Program-made: the position numbers and the translations under genes
Shown here: one piece after another, positions 25,531 through 37,800 of the stretch
Layout of the letters: the number at the start of each line of letters is the position of its first letter
Numbering within the stretch: the first letter of the stretch is position 1
Notes under the pieces: model-generated
Database searches by the model: none
Told to the model about the DNA's origin: nothing
What the model saw: the letters and a program-made list of their open reading frames with translations, nothing else
Assembly (NCBI GenBank): GCA_029531795.1
Contig: JAPEIS010000013.1
Location: 1,736,001-1,800,000 of the forward strand
Source of the DNA: Sclerotinia nivalis
Lineage: Eukaryota; Ascomycota; Leotiomycetes; Helotiales; Sclerotiniaceae
Reading direction: 5' to 3'
DNA length: 64,000 nt

Positions 25531-28500
25531 TCATAAAGCCAAACCCGTTCCATCGCCCGTCCAGCGATACAGAGAAAGCACTTCTCTCCGTTTCAACTGT
25601 TGCTCGTTGAAATCTTCCGGGATGCGACCGCGTACCTGTGCGAGTGCTGAACGCATTACTTTGCGGAAATTGCGCTGGGGAGAGGTAGGTTAGTACAGTG
25701 TTATATGATGGAAGAAGAGGTTGGGTGGAAGATATGGGTGAAGGGGGAACTAACCTGGTATTCTGTATTCAGCGTCGCGACACAGGCTTCGTGGGCTCGA
25801 ACGATGGTTTCGCAGGCTTTGACTACGCTGGGTGATGCTTCCACCTATTCGATTCTCGTCAGTTTTGATGATTCATATCAATGTTAAACGCACATAAGAG
25901 AAAGAAATACAGTCAACCAACATACCTGAAGTTTATCCGCGATAAGCAATAGCAAAAAACTGCCTTGCAACAAATACACGCCAAAGAAAAAAGGCATAAA
26001 TTCCAACCCGGGGTCATATTCCAATATGTTATTTATAGCTTCTGCTGCGCTGACAGCATGTCCCGTCGCATTAATAAAGCTTTGCGACGAGATCCATAGA
26101 TCGTTATCATCAAGTAAGGAAATCGGATCCCATTTTCCGGTTAATAAGATGTGAAGAACATGCATAACATGCGTACCATAAGCCACCACAATCCGCGTTT
26201 GAATATTAGCTTCGGAGATATGACTTGAGGATGCGGTGTGGGCTGAATGAGCGGAATGAGCTGAGTGAACTGAATGAACTGAAGGGGTACCGATATCGTT
26301 ATGTTCGAGAGATTTATTGGTTGTAGAGGATTGAATATTATTGCCTTCCATGTTCTGATCATTTTGGTCATCGGGCAATGGAGGGATTTGTTCGGATTCG
26401 AAGTCCCGTAGACTCTGGCCATAAGCATCGAGTTGTCTTGCGATTTCATTTGCATGATCATCCCACTCTCGAGCAGAACGAAAGCCGATGCCGAATCGAG
26501 GATGATTTTTGGCGTGGTAGAGATCTACGATCTCACCGAGGATCGTCATGAGGGGTAGGAAGTATCCGAATATACTATGTCCAGTACACTCAAAGTTAGG
26601 TCCGCGCCTTCTTATCCGTTGAGTACCCGATGGGGAAGTAACATGAATGCTTGAATCACCAGTATAGAATTCTCCAGCCTGCCATAATGTGTCATCCATT
26701 GGCTGGAAAAGACCGTCGCATTCTATGTCTAACAGAAAGAGTGGCCTGTTATAACATAGCGCTAGGTGCCTGTCCACTGTGTAACAAAGCCACCATATCC
26801 TTCTCCTCTCTTCTCTCTCTTCCTCAGTTACCTGCCCCGGAGTTCGGGGTAATTCATCGTCATCTTCTCCATCAGCATCAACGTCATTGGCTCCTTCATT
26901 TGGTTGTTCAGAAGCCATTGTGGTTGGGTTTTGTGGTAACTCCCTTCCCAATTTAAGTTCGCGAGCTAACGACCAAGCTGCGTTCCACCATCGAAGGCTC
27001 GCTCCTTTGTACTCGCTAGCTGACACAACAGTAGCGAGATGAATATAAGTTATAACATCGTCAAGAGTTCCAGCTGCCCCAAAAGCACCTGTCTCATTTA
27101 GAGCATCTGTAGATACCGAACCGGGCATTGCTACACCAAGACCACCCAACGCCACGCCATTAATGATAGTATTAGAGAAATTGGAAGCAGATTCATTGCT
27201 TCCAGTCGTTCCGTGAATAAGAGGTTTAAGAAGACCGACAGTAAGTTCGAGTAATTTTTGACAAATTCGTCCACGAGCTGATGGACTTGCTGTTAGAAAA
27301 GCTGCGTCACTAGTTTGTGCCACAACCCATAATATGCTAGCGAGTAAGGCAGGTGTACATTGCCTAGGTTTCGTAGGGTGGAGTATCGAGTGTTTGCGAA
27401 AGACGTATCCGAGAATGTAAGGAGAGGTAGGGTGCATCAAAGCTGATGACGAGCTTGCGAAATATAATTCGAGTAGATCACAAGCTAAAGGTATTGGGAT
27501 GATACTGCCAAGGTGAGGTACCAATGGCTGTAGCACGGGATATCGTAGAGGTGCATTGAAGTTCTGATGTGTCACGTGTTGGTACTGGTTTGAAGGGGAG
27601 GGTAATGACATCCACCCACCGGGTGAAGGGGCATCAGAGCCCATAGGAAAACCAGTCAAAGGGCTTTCGGCTAAACGAAACTGACCTTGGGTATTACCCG
27701 AAAAATTAGGCGGGCTTTGACCCTGCATAGAATAGGGTAGATCTGAATAACCGGTCTGCGAGCTGTTGAAGTTCGCATGACTGCCACTGCCGTTCATCAT
27801 GTGGGGATTTAATGTAGAGCGGTAACCGTGCATGCTTGAATAGCCATGTAAGTTCAGGGACCCAGGGCTCCCGATTTGATCGACTTCTGCACGTCTAACG
27901 TGAGGCTGGTGTCCTTGGGATGGGATTTCTGTGAGGCTTTCGAGACTACCGGCACGAATTCTTCCTTTCATCAATTCACGAGCTGAAGGTTTTTCAACTG
28001 CGGCTGTGTTGAGACTCAAAGATCTAGAGGGTGTATGTCGTGGGAATTCAACGTTGTCATTCGTTAGGGAAGTGGCGGAAGATGGATCATTGCGAGACTC
28101 CACTGGCGATCTTTCTTCGGATGATTGATCAGTAGGTGATTTTTGTCCATTGGCGGCAGCGGCAGCGGCAGCTTGTTGTGCAAGGTCTTTTCTTGAAGCC
28201 TTTCCTCGCTTCTTTCGTTCACGGATATATTCGCATCCTAGTCCAAACTCTATATTCTCATAAGCCTTATCCGTTGAATCTCAATGAAAATACTTACCGA
28301 CGCAGTGAGCGCATGGGCTTTGGCCGTCACATTTAGTCCTGAGTTGGTTGCACTGATCGCAAGCTCTGCTGATTCTCCTTCGAATTGGTCCAGAATTTCC
28401 GGCACCTCTGGCAGATGTAGCGTTGTTTCCAGATATCCCTATGGCATAAGGATGCTGTCGATGTTTTGAAGTAGTGTTCCTATGAGCCTGTGAGTTTTGA

Positions 28501-28673
28501 CGAAGGTCCACTTGCTGTTGGTGAAGCTGCGAAATAGCATATTGTGAACCATGAGCAAGAGCATCTAAGCCTGAAGTATGCATGTGATTGGATGGTAAAT
28601 GCCCAGTCGACATCATGTTGTTCGAGGGCATAGTGTTATATGTTGAAAAACGATGAAGGGGATTTGAAAGCAT
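25531..28673 (-). CDS. xyr1: Xyr1/XlnR-type Zn2Cys6 activator of xylanase and cellulase genes
   Basis: Four exons, complement(join(25531..25674, 25755..25844, 25926..28249, 28298..28673)), encode 977 residues. The start was chosen because [14 protein letters not shown] matches the known start of Trichoderma Xyr1. The zinc cluster has Cys105, 108, 115, 121, 124 and 131 in [14 protein letters not shown] and [13 protein letters not shown]; the first intron interrupts it between Cys124 and Cys131. [14 protein letters not shown], an Ala tract, and the fungal transcription-factor domain follow, with [42 protein letters not shown] and [20 protein letters not shown]. The C-terminus ends [13 protein letters not shown]. 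Known role: nuclear activator that binds GGCTAAA-like sites and induces xylanase, cellulase and xylose-use genes. Orthology is near certain by sequence. Confidence 0.96.
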
Positions 28674-29017
28674 TTTGAAATTGATGGGCGAACAAAGTTG
28701 CTGGAACAAGGTTGATTCGAAAAGTCTTTGGTCTAACTGCGATGGAAGCTCCAATGATGGTTGACAGAGCTAATGGTTGACAGGCGATGGCCTTTCGAGA
28801 AGATGGGAGTAAATGAGATTCTTAGATGTTTCAAAGAGCGATTCGAGCATCTATATCTCCTGAATACGGCATGGAATTGATATAGCTTTAGCTCCCAATA
28901 TATCAGCAGGACCTTCTTGGAAGAGGAAATAAAAAAGAGATAGAATAATAATTTCGAACGCCACAAGATGACAGGGCAATATCTCTGTTATGAACCAATG
29001 AACTAGTGAACTACATG

Positions 29018-29176
29018 GCGGGGTTCGCATGAAGTACCGGTAAAGGATAAGAGACATCTTCTTTTCCTAAGGTTTATTGATCTTAACTTGTGGAGAGAAC
29101 AAGGGGTCAAAAAAATCAGCGAATAGATCCGGGGTGTGCAGATGCTTGTCTTTTGGTCTCGGAGGGTCTACCCCAC
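29018..29176 (-). promoter_or_regulatory. Cluster of CreA/Cre1 consensus sites upstream of xyr1
   Basis: Three matches to SYGGRG lie within 160 bp: GCGGGG at 29018-29023, CCGGGG at 29129-29134, and CCCCAC (GTGGGG on the minus strand) at 29171-29176. They are 345-500 bp upstream of the regulator's ATG. Carbon catabolite repression of xlnR/xyr1 by CreA/Cre1 is established in other fungi. Six-base sites occur often by chance, so function is inferred. Confidence 0.4.
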
Positions 29177-32100
29177 GGCAGCATCGCCTCCGAACATCTT
29201 CCATCCATTCGGTCATACTTTTTCCGAAAGCTTGAAAATCGAAGATTGATTTCTCAAGGATCTGTCTGTGATGGTTGGTATGAACAAGGTTTGATATTTG
29301 TTGAAATATCATCTCTCAGCCAATGATAACTGATATAAATAGAAAGGCAACCAGTGACGAGGTACATGTAGGTATGATAGCATATTGTGGTTTTGTCGTT
29401 TGTCGTTTTTTTTTTTTTTTTCATAATTTCACAATCCCGTTGTTCATTCTACCATGACTTGGTTGAGGTTGACAAGGGGTCCAAGTAACCGTAGTAGTAG
29501 CTCGGATAACTGTTGGTCAGTTAGTGGAGTAGTGGAGTGACACTCGTGAGATCTTAATCTTTTTACGCCGTCCGTAAAGTCTATTCAGTGGATTGAGAAG
29601 GATTGGATGGATGAAAAGCCAAGCTAATAGCTAAGTCGGTAGGAAAACGGCTCTATCCTTCAAATGGCAGCTCTTAATTTTGTTAGTAGTGTTCTAGTCC
29701 ATGAGCTTGCGCAATAAATCCCCCAAGTATACAGGATCAGGGATAAAAACTTTTGTGCTTTCTAGTAGTGTGTGGCACATGAACGAATGAATGATTCAGG
29801 AAGTTGTTAAGATAATCGATACCCCTTGAAATCCGTGATAACCCTCGAAATTCTCGAGATGAATGACCCATCAGGGAGGCCCCAAGTCACCGCAAATCGA
29901 CACCCCTCTTCCGAGGTTGATATGACCATTGATTGACCAGGGAAATTTTAAGAAATTTTAGGTCGAGATCTACTGTTGTTGGGACGAAAGAATGATCCGT
30001 GTAACAACTTCCCCCTCAAGAGTCAAGACCTTATTTCCCCATTGCTTTTTGATCTACCATTTCCCACACATCAAGTTGAGACGAGTGCCCTCCCCTCCCC
30101 CAAAAAAGGTGGCGTAAATTTAGTGACGATGCGGTAATGAGATCCATAATCCATGACTGGAGAATTTTGTTATTTCAATCGTGCAAGTAATATTCTAATG
30201 GAGGGTTTTTTCTTACATTGATACGAGTGAGTGTATAACCTTACGCTTGCTTGGTGTTCCAGTTACCGTTTTGACAATTAATGCGCCAATGAAAATTCGA
30301 CATTCTTTTGGGTCCCCATTCTTCTAGAAGCAAATGCTAAAGGTATTTTGATACTCCATCATGTATGTACTCGATCGAGTATTGAATGTAAGTCTTGCTC
30401 CGTAATGTAAAAACTGTTCCATCGTAATGGTGCGCATAATATTTAACGTGAGGTACATCAAAATCCCCTCTCTGGTTGCTATTTTCAGCCCGAGGTAACT
30501 TTCTTCGGGCACCACAAATGATTCTCTACTTCAATCGTCAACTCTAATTCTGACTTAATGGGTCAGCAGTTTCTAGTTTTTAGCACAGCACAGCATTCCA
30601 TTCCATTCGATTCGTAATGTCTTACCGAACACATACAGTGTCATACACACATGTTCTGGGAAGGCCGATGTTACGGACACATGCAAACAACCTTCAGTTA
30701 TCAGTGTAGATAGATAGTAAGATTACATACACGTTAGGTTAGGCGAGGTTAGGTACTAGCTAGTGTTGAGTGCATGTCAATTCCCATACATTATACATAA
30801 CATACCGAAAAGGAATCAAATGTGGTACGATCAGTATTGTTTCTGGTTGGATTATTAATTCTTTATCCCCGGCTACTTGACCTCCAAGCACCAAACGGTC
30901 CGATGTTCCTCAACCTCATTCGAGATTGCTCGTCTGCACATGCTTTCGCTTGCACCTTCATATATGTTGCTCTAATCCCAATGTGACTTTGTGCCCGACC
31001 CCAACTTCTTGGCAACTCCATATTGATTTTAATGAGTGGATGAAAAGCTCATAAGCAAAGTCACATTTTAAGCCGTGATCAATAAACAATAATTCACAAA
31101 CTCACTCTATCTCATCTCCAAGGTCGGTAACAGTCGGGTCACGTCAGGCTTTCGAAGGGGTGCAGCATGCAATATGCACATCCAACAGAATTTTGTAAGG
31201 TTTTGTCCTTCTCCAGATCGAAAAGACTCCACGTATTATCAGCTGCGAGGCCTTTGAAAAGGGTGAGAAAATTGGAACTGCTATATGCAGGTGCAGCTGT
31301 TAATTGTCCAAAATGCGGAGTCCCGAGGAGATCCATGTTAAATTTTCCCCGTGAAATCCCCCATCCCTATGAAATTCAGGAGTATCTGACTTTCTTACTT
31401 CGGAGTCGGTAATTCCTCGCTCTCCTAGTTGACCTTGGTTGATATTCGATCTGTATCATTATGCGTATTATTTATTTCTCTCATTCTAAGCAGGGGGTTC
31501 GATTCTTGGGTAGCTAGATATGATCATCCTACTGTGCCAGGATTATGATGTAGGCATTTCGTCTCGAGCTCCGTGTCTAGGGTATCGAAGGTATTGGTTA
31601 GACGACGAAGCTTTAGCCAGCCACCCGAGAAGCGCAATATGGCCCGTGTCTCGTCAGGAGCCGAAATCCGCCGTAGTCAAGGTGGAAATCTTAATATTGA
31701 AGCGATATGCTTGTTTATTGATGTATGAACATACGTGCCATTCTCATACATAGATAGCTATTCCGGGGATCCCCTTTTTCCTAAGCCTTCAATTCCTAAG
31801 TGCGTCGTGAAGTTATCGAATAATGAATGAAAGAATGTCTAGACCCGTGTCCTGATAAATTGATTTTCCAGGAACAAGTTGACCAATACTCTAAACATGA
31901 GAACGACGGGAAAATCTCCGATTTCTCCACGTTCTGGTGGAACCTTGTACTGTGGGCGGAAGAAGCGCTGCGGTGGATGGGCCGATGTTCCCGCACTTTT
32001 TCTACCTTGTTACCCCAGATCAACGAGCCTCTTACCAAAAATCTTACAGCTTCATGATCTTTGGGTTTTTTGATTGAATGACTTGCTTCACTCCCAAAAC

Positions 32101-33311
32101 ACCAGCTGACTTGAAGATCCTTCTTTTCATGCTTTCTTAAAATCTGGTAATCGCAAATCTTCGATCGCACAGAACATGGATTTGGAGGGTCGGAAAATTG
32201 TTACCAATGCAGAAATTCATATCGGTCCTTCAATGGCGAACAATGGATACCGGGGAGATTCGAAACAGTTGTATGGCTTAGTACATTCCAACTTGGAACT
32301 AGGATGAAATTGTGGAGGATCACATAGTAAGATACATTTTCCCTCCATTACACGTGTTGACCAAGGTGCTAAAAAAGAACTTCAAAGACGCCTTTTTCGA
32401 TGCAAACATACAATGAGAGTTGGAATATCTTTTTAAGGTCAGACGCTGATATTCATGGGTTGGCATACCAACTCGAGTGACAACTCTGATGCCGTGTCAC
32501 TCTGAATAACTCGAGGCGATGTGATACTGCATTTGAAGCCGACATGAGATCAATGTCGCAGTATGGTAAGGTTGGACTAGTTCAGACTAAGTCAATATGA
32601 TGCCATCACAATTCTTAACCACGTAGGTTTAGTAATTCTTGCAAGTCATCCTTTCAACATCCTTCATGGAACCATCTCTTAGTGTTGGTCTTAACAGTGC
32701 GAACTTTGGCACTTACTGAAACGTCAGCCGCTATACTCAACCGCGATGTTACGAGATAAGATAATTGGAGAGCTCGAAAGGCGGTTAGAAATTGATACCC
32801 AAGACTCATCCCTTTAATTCCAATTTCAATCCTTTATCTTAACTCAAGCCTCTATAGCCATACCTCGAGCTATTGAATTCTAGACTTGTTGAGATTAATT
32901 TTCATCCTACCTACTTAGGAAGGTACTTAATGAGTTGCTAGGGGGGGTAGTACCTCGAAGCTAGGCATTAAGACCCATTACAAAGCATGTGAATAGGTAT
33001 GTTACTTCTTGGAATCATACCTAATGAACTGATTGCCGGACATTTGTAGCCGATGTGAGAATGGATGGATAATCGATGCCGAAGTCAACCAGGTTCACAT
33101 CCTAGTGGATGAACGTGATAAGAGCGGCCCACGTGACAACAACTGTCTACGGAGTGCGTGATGAAATGCCCGCAATATGGCCAGATGAACAACAATTCAA
33201 TTGTCAATTGTTATTTCAGGTACTGTGGGGTACAAAGATGGCAAGTAACACTTGTCTCACTCGAGAAGACCCTCATTGTTATCTCCAGTCTGGAGAATTC
33301 TGGTTGGTTGA

Positions 33312-33549
33312 TTACGTCATTTGTCATCCATCATTTGTCAGTCGATTCTTATCACGTGATAAAGAATGACCTCGCGGGAAAGGCCTTCCCCTTTTCATGT
33401 TAACAAGCATTAATACCTATGCATACCGGTATTTGTTTACACACCGGAATTCCGGTGCTATATACAAAAAATGGGACTTTACAAAAAAATGATTAATACA
33501 AACGGGACTTCGTTATGAAAGTGTTTAATAATCAATCCATGAGACGTCA
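33312..33549 (+). promoter_or_regulatory. Two CRE/ATF-like sites upstream of the MDR oxidoreductase
   Basis: TTACGTCAT at 33312-33320 and GACGTCAC at 33543-33550 resemble ATF/CREB-type bZIP sites and lie about 400 and 170 bp upstream of the ATG. Fungal stress bZIP factors use similar sites; the link to this gene is inference. Confidence 0.3.
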
Positions 33550-33594
33550 CTATGGTGGGGGCATCCAATTCAATTCCGCCGAGAGCATCCTAAC

Positions 33595-33610
33595 ATATAC
33601 TATATATATT
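33595..33610 (+). promoter_or_regulatory. TATA-like element of the MDR oxidoreductase
   Basis: The TATACTATATATATT run sits about 105-120 bp before the ATG. It is followed by a pyrimidine-rich leader with CACCATCTTCTACACC, a typical fungal core-promoter layout. Confidence 0.5.
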
Positions 33611-33715
33611 TGCACCTTACAACTGTCCATATTTCTATCACATCAACACCATCTTCTACACCATTTTCTACGCCATTGAATTTCATTCCGTTAAATTTGT
33701 TGAAAACCAACCAAC

Positions 33716-34849
33716 ATGTCCCAAACAATCCCTAAAACTACCAAAGTCTGGAGAGTCCAAGGACAAGACGGATTTCATTGCTTGGAATATGATACTCAAG
33801 CTGCACTTCCAGCATTGGGCGACAACGATGTTCTTGTCAAATTTCATGGTGCTTCATTGAACTATAGAGACTTGGTAATCCCCAAGGTAAGTTCTGCGTG
33901 CCTTCTAACATTATCCCTGGCAGCTTTTCTTTCATAGGCAAAAGCTAACCAGTTCTTCTTTTCCCAGGGCCAATATCCAGCTGCTGTTAAAGATGGCGTG
34001 ATCCCCGGCTCTGACGGTGCCGGCGAGGTCCTTGCTGTTGGATCAAAAGTAACTCGATTCAGCCCCGGCTCGAAAGTCGTTACTCTTTTCACCCCACGTC
34101 ACTTCGGTGGCCCGCTCACCAAACCAAACCTAGCAACTGCTTTGGGTGGTGGCTCTGATGGCACCCTTCGTCAACATGGTATCTTTAACGAAAATGGGCT
34201 CGTAGATATGCCTTCCTCACTTTCCTACCTCGAAGCAGGTACTCTTTCTTGTGCAGCTGTCACAGCTTGGAATGCTCTCTACGGATTAAAGGCACTCAAA
34301 CCTGGTGATGTAGTCCTTACACAAGGAACGGGTGGTGTTAGTATATTCGCTTTGCAATTTGCTAAGGCAGGTGGGGCAACCGTAATTGCTACGACCTCCT
34401 CCGATTCAAAAGCTTCGACACTCAAAAAACTCGGTGCCGACCACGTAATCAACTACAGAACCACTCCTGAATGGGGTGCCCATGCCAAATCCCTCACTGA
34501 ATCATCCATCGGTGTAACGCACGTTATTGAAGTCGGTGGTGCTAAAACCATGGCACAGTCCCTAAAGGCCATAAGATTTGAGGGCGTCATCAGTGTAATT
34601 GGATTTTTGGGAGGACAGGCAGAAGAAAAGGAGCCGACATTCTTGGAATGTTTAACCAACGTTTGTATTGTTAGAGGTGTAGCCGTAGGAAGCCGGGAAA
34701 TATTTGAGGATATGAACAGGGCGATTGATGCAAACAAGATCAAGCCGGTGGTTGATGAAAAGGTATTTGGGTTGGATGAGCTTAAGGAGGCTTATCAATA
34801 TATGTGGGACCAGAAACATTTTGGCAAGATAGCCATTAAAATTGAGTAA
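33716..34849 (+). CDS. Zinc-independent MDR oxidoreductase (quinone-oxidoreductase-like)
   Basis: Two exons, join(33716..33886, 33968..34849), encode 350 residues; the intron is 81 nt, phase 0. The GroES-like half has FHGASLNYRDLVIPKGQYP and PGSDGAGEVLAVG. The position that holds the GHE zinc ligands in alcohol dehydrogenases reads GSDGAG, so the catalytic zinc site is absent. The Rossmann half has TQGTGGVSIFALQFAKAGGA and GADHVINYRTTPEWG. Such enzymes reduce quinones, enals or enones with NADPH, probably in the cytosol; the substrate is unknown. The promoter shows a TATA element and ATF-like sites, compatible with stress induction. Confidence 0.92.
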
Positions 34850-37800
34850 AGGCAATTAAGCATATCATCTTGGTAGAGTATTAAATAGTCCGGGCTGTAA
34901 TCCGACGATGAGGGGCTTCTTGTTTATTTGAACATTCAGATCATCTAGAAGGTTAAATTGTACTTAAAACTTTATATAACTTTTCAACCATTGGAACCCT
35001 ATATCTAATCTGTTAATCCACATTCTTGCACTCTGAATCTTGGCTCTAGGACAAGTCGAAATATGCCAAGACTTCAATTTGATTATAATATCATTATTAG
35101 TATTGTAAAGGAGAAGGAAGATATATGAACCTTTTTTTTTTTGCATAGAAATGATTTTGTATCATATTTTGTATCAATCTACTAGGTTTTTCTCATATAT
35201 TTTCCCAGCTTCTTTGTCTTACTGCAAATTCCAATGTGGCACAAATGTGTGAATATTGCAGTATTAAAAAGGATGGGAGCGAGACAACGCATACATATTT
35301 CCAGGACGAAAGAACGAGGAGACTTTTTCCACTCACCGATGATGTTTCTCTGGATACATGAGCAAGAGCGAACATATAAACATAACCAAGATGCATGTTT
35401 TCTTCCAACAATGGCAATACGCTTGATTTATTATGTCATCTTGTAACGTATTTGGATTTGGGGTTTTGGTCAATATATGCCGAAGTCTAGATTCGATGAG
35501 TTTCAATGTTTGCAGAGCTGCGGATCTCCGTAGATGTATGGCTAATAATCTCAGCGGGTAGTGTGTCAAGTGGATTCAAGAATCTCTCATTATCGGCCGT
35601 CAGTCTGAACTATTGGAGCATAGCTTGGGTCTGACCTCGAGCATTAGTATCCTCTTATTTACTCATCCACTCAATATATCTATAAGTTATAAACCTTGAA
35701 GTACTCTGAATTCCTCGTCAAATTTCTCAATATCTGGATACAAAAGTAGTGAGCGCATTATGAGTTTTTACTATCATCGAACACTCGACCTAATAAAGCA
35801 CAAAGTAAAGAGCCAATAACTCAGCCACGATCCCTAGATGACAAGCGCCGCAACCTTTGTACCCAAAGTATTATTAATAAATTCAACAAAACGAGATTGT
35901 TATATATTCAGCCTATAACTGTCGTCTAATCCCACTACCCAAATGTATTTCTCTATTGCCAGCCTCCTTTTATCACTATTTCTCTTACTTTTTCCCTCAC
36001 TAATCTTCCCTTCCTTTATTTATAACATTGTCCCTTCCCTAAAATCTCTTATCCCAATGTACATTCACAAATGCCTGGATAGAGTTATGATATCATCGTG
36101 ACCACAGAGCTTGGGCACCTTCTAATTCCCAAAAGATAGATTTCAATATCGATACAGGTCTGAGAATCCCACCTATGCTGGTACCTTTTATAATACACTT
36201 TGACTGCTGACAGAACCATAAATATGGAACTCACTGCATTTTTTTGGGAAGTGAATGGAAAAATCCTACTCTTAAAGTTCGGACATAAAAACGTTCAGCT
36301 CTCGCACGTTCCTCCTTTGATATAACACTATTCTAGACGGCATCGCTCTCAACTGGAGGAATCGTACTCATGAATCAGGTCAGCAAACACCGATCTATTT
36401 CATCCTTCAACATTAAGCGGAAGAATACTTTTCGATATGTAGGGGTGTATGAGACGAATTCCCGCTGTCGGTGACTCGCCCACATTATCGCTGTCGTACG
36501 CACGGTATACAGCTACTTTGGGATGAACTCAAAAGGGCTCGTTCTACTTCTATGATGATATTCAGCTCCTTACCGCAAGTCACAACTCCTACTCTTTGCA
36601 AACTTTGCACCTTGACACTCCTGCTTAGCTTCTCCAGCCTTTTTCTTTTCCTTATGGAAAATCTCCAACTGTCTCAAGGCGCTATTAAGTTCAGATATAG
36701 CGACATGATCCTTGAGCTAGATAATCAATAACTATACCAAACCTAGAAGTCGATGGATTCACTATTGTGGACTTCAGAAGCTTTTGTTGCATATCTAAAC
36801 GTGTTGCTATGGAGATAACTGTAATTTTTGTTGTTTTTGGTAGCATTGGGGTGAATTTTCTCTTTTAGAGAGTATTTGTAAGGCGGACTTTGTTTCCCAG
36901 GATTAGTTTTCACTTCCCCCATTCAAAAATTAGTAGATTGAGGCCACTTCAATCTTCCCAAATTGTATTAGCTACAGCCGAATATGGCCAGCAATTCTCC
37001 ATTTGTTACTTGTTAGAAGCCTATAAAGCTCCTAGCCGTCTTAGATAGTCTTAGACTCAGTGTAGACGTTAATTTAATCAATCAATTAATCAATCAGGGT
37101 GAATTTTCTCGCAAGAAATTCATTTTGATGGAGGGATTTACATCACTATACCTACCTCACCTCGTAAATTCACTATCTTGTATCCGCAATGCAATGAGCA
37201 TATGGCTTTTCGCAGGTGGTTGTGGGGAGAATACGGTAGAGAGCTAAATTTAGGGTTAGAGAAGCTATATAAAAGCTACTTCAGCTGGAGATATCTCGCA
37301 TCAGATACGTAGAGATCGCAGAAACATAACAGGCAGGTTTCTGTCGTGTCGAGCGTTTTGTCTGTGGCATAGCTAATGGAGTAAGATAATATATCGTCGG
37401 TTATGGATTATATGTCAAGAAGATGGAGAAGAAGTACGGCTTTTTCATGGGAGAAAATAGTGTGACGAGAATAGTATGAGAAATGGTAATGATAAGAGAG
37501 AATGATGATGATGACTACAGTATAAAACAAAATATATTTAAAATGAGAAAGCGGGGATAAAGTAGGACTCGGAAAAAAAGATACGTAATTCCCGACGAAG
37601 CGGCAGGTTGAAAGGAGTCGACATTCATTCTCTCTAACACGGTTTCTTCATGCCCATTCTTGTTCTTGTCTGGAAGATTTGAAGACACACTTTTATAGCT
37701 ACAGACTACAACTTTGGGTTTGAAGTTGGAGTTATATTTACCATGTTCTGGGGAAGAGTAGGAGGAGTGGTGAGTGCGAGAAAGGGGAGATAGGTTAATC

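Larger units (their letters stand above)
28674..33715. other. 5-kb gene-poor region upstream of xyr1
   Basis: No convincing gene is found. It separates the divergent xyr1-type gene and the MDR oxidoreductase and includes consensus CreA sites near xyr1, a T16-type run at about 29407-29423, and TATA and ATF-like elements near the oxidoreductase. Short open frames at 31167-31412 and 31827-32057 have no family signal. Confidence 0.5.

Noticed and set aside
31167..32057. Short plus-strand frames of about 80 codons upstream of xyr1
   Set aside because: No start context, conserved motif or splice structure; frames of this length are expected by chance.
36471..36731. 86-codon frame beside SINE-like copy 3
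   Set aside because: Short, no family signal, and in a region otherwise without coding features.
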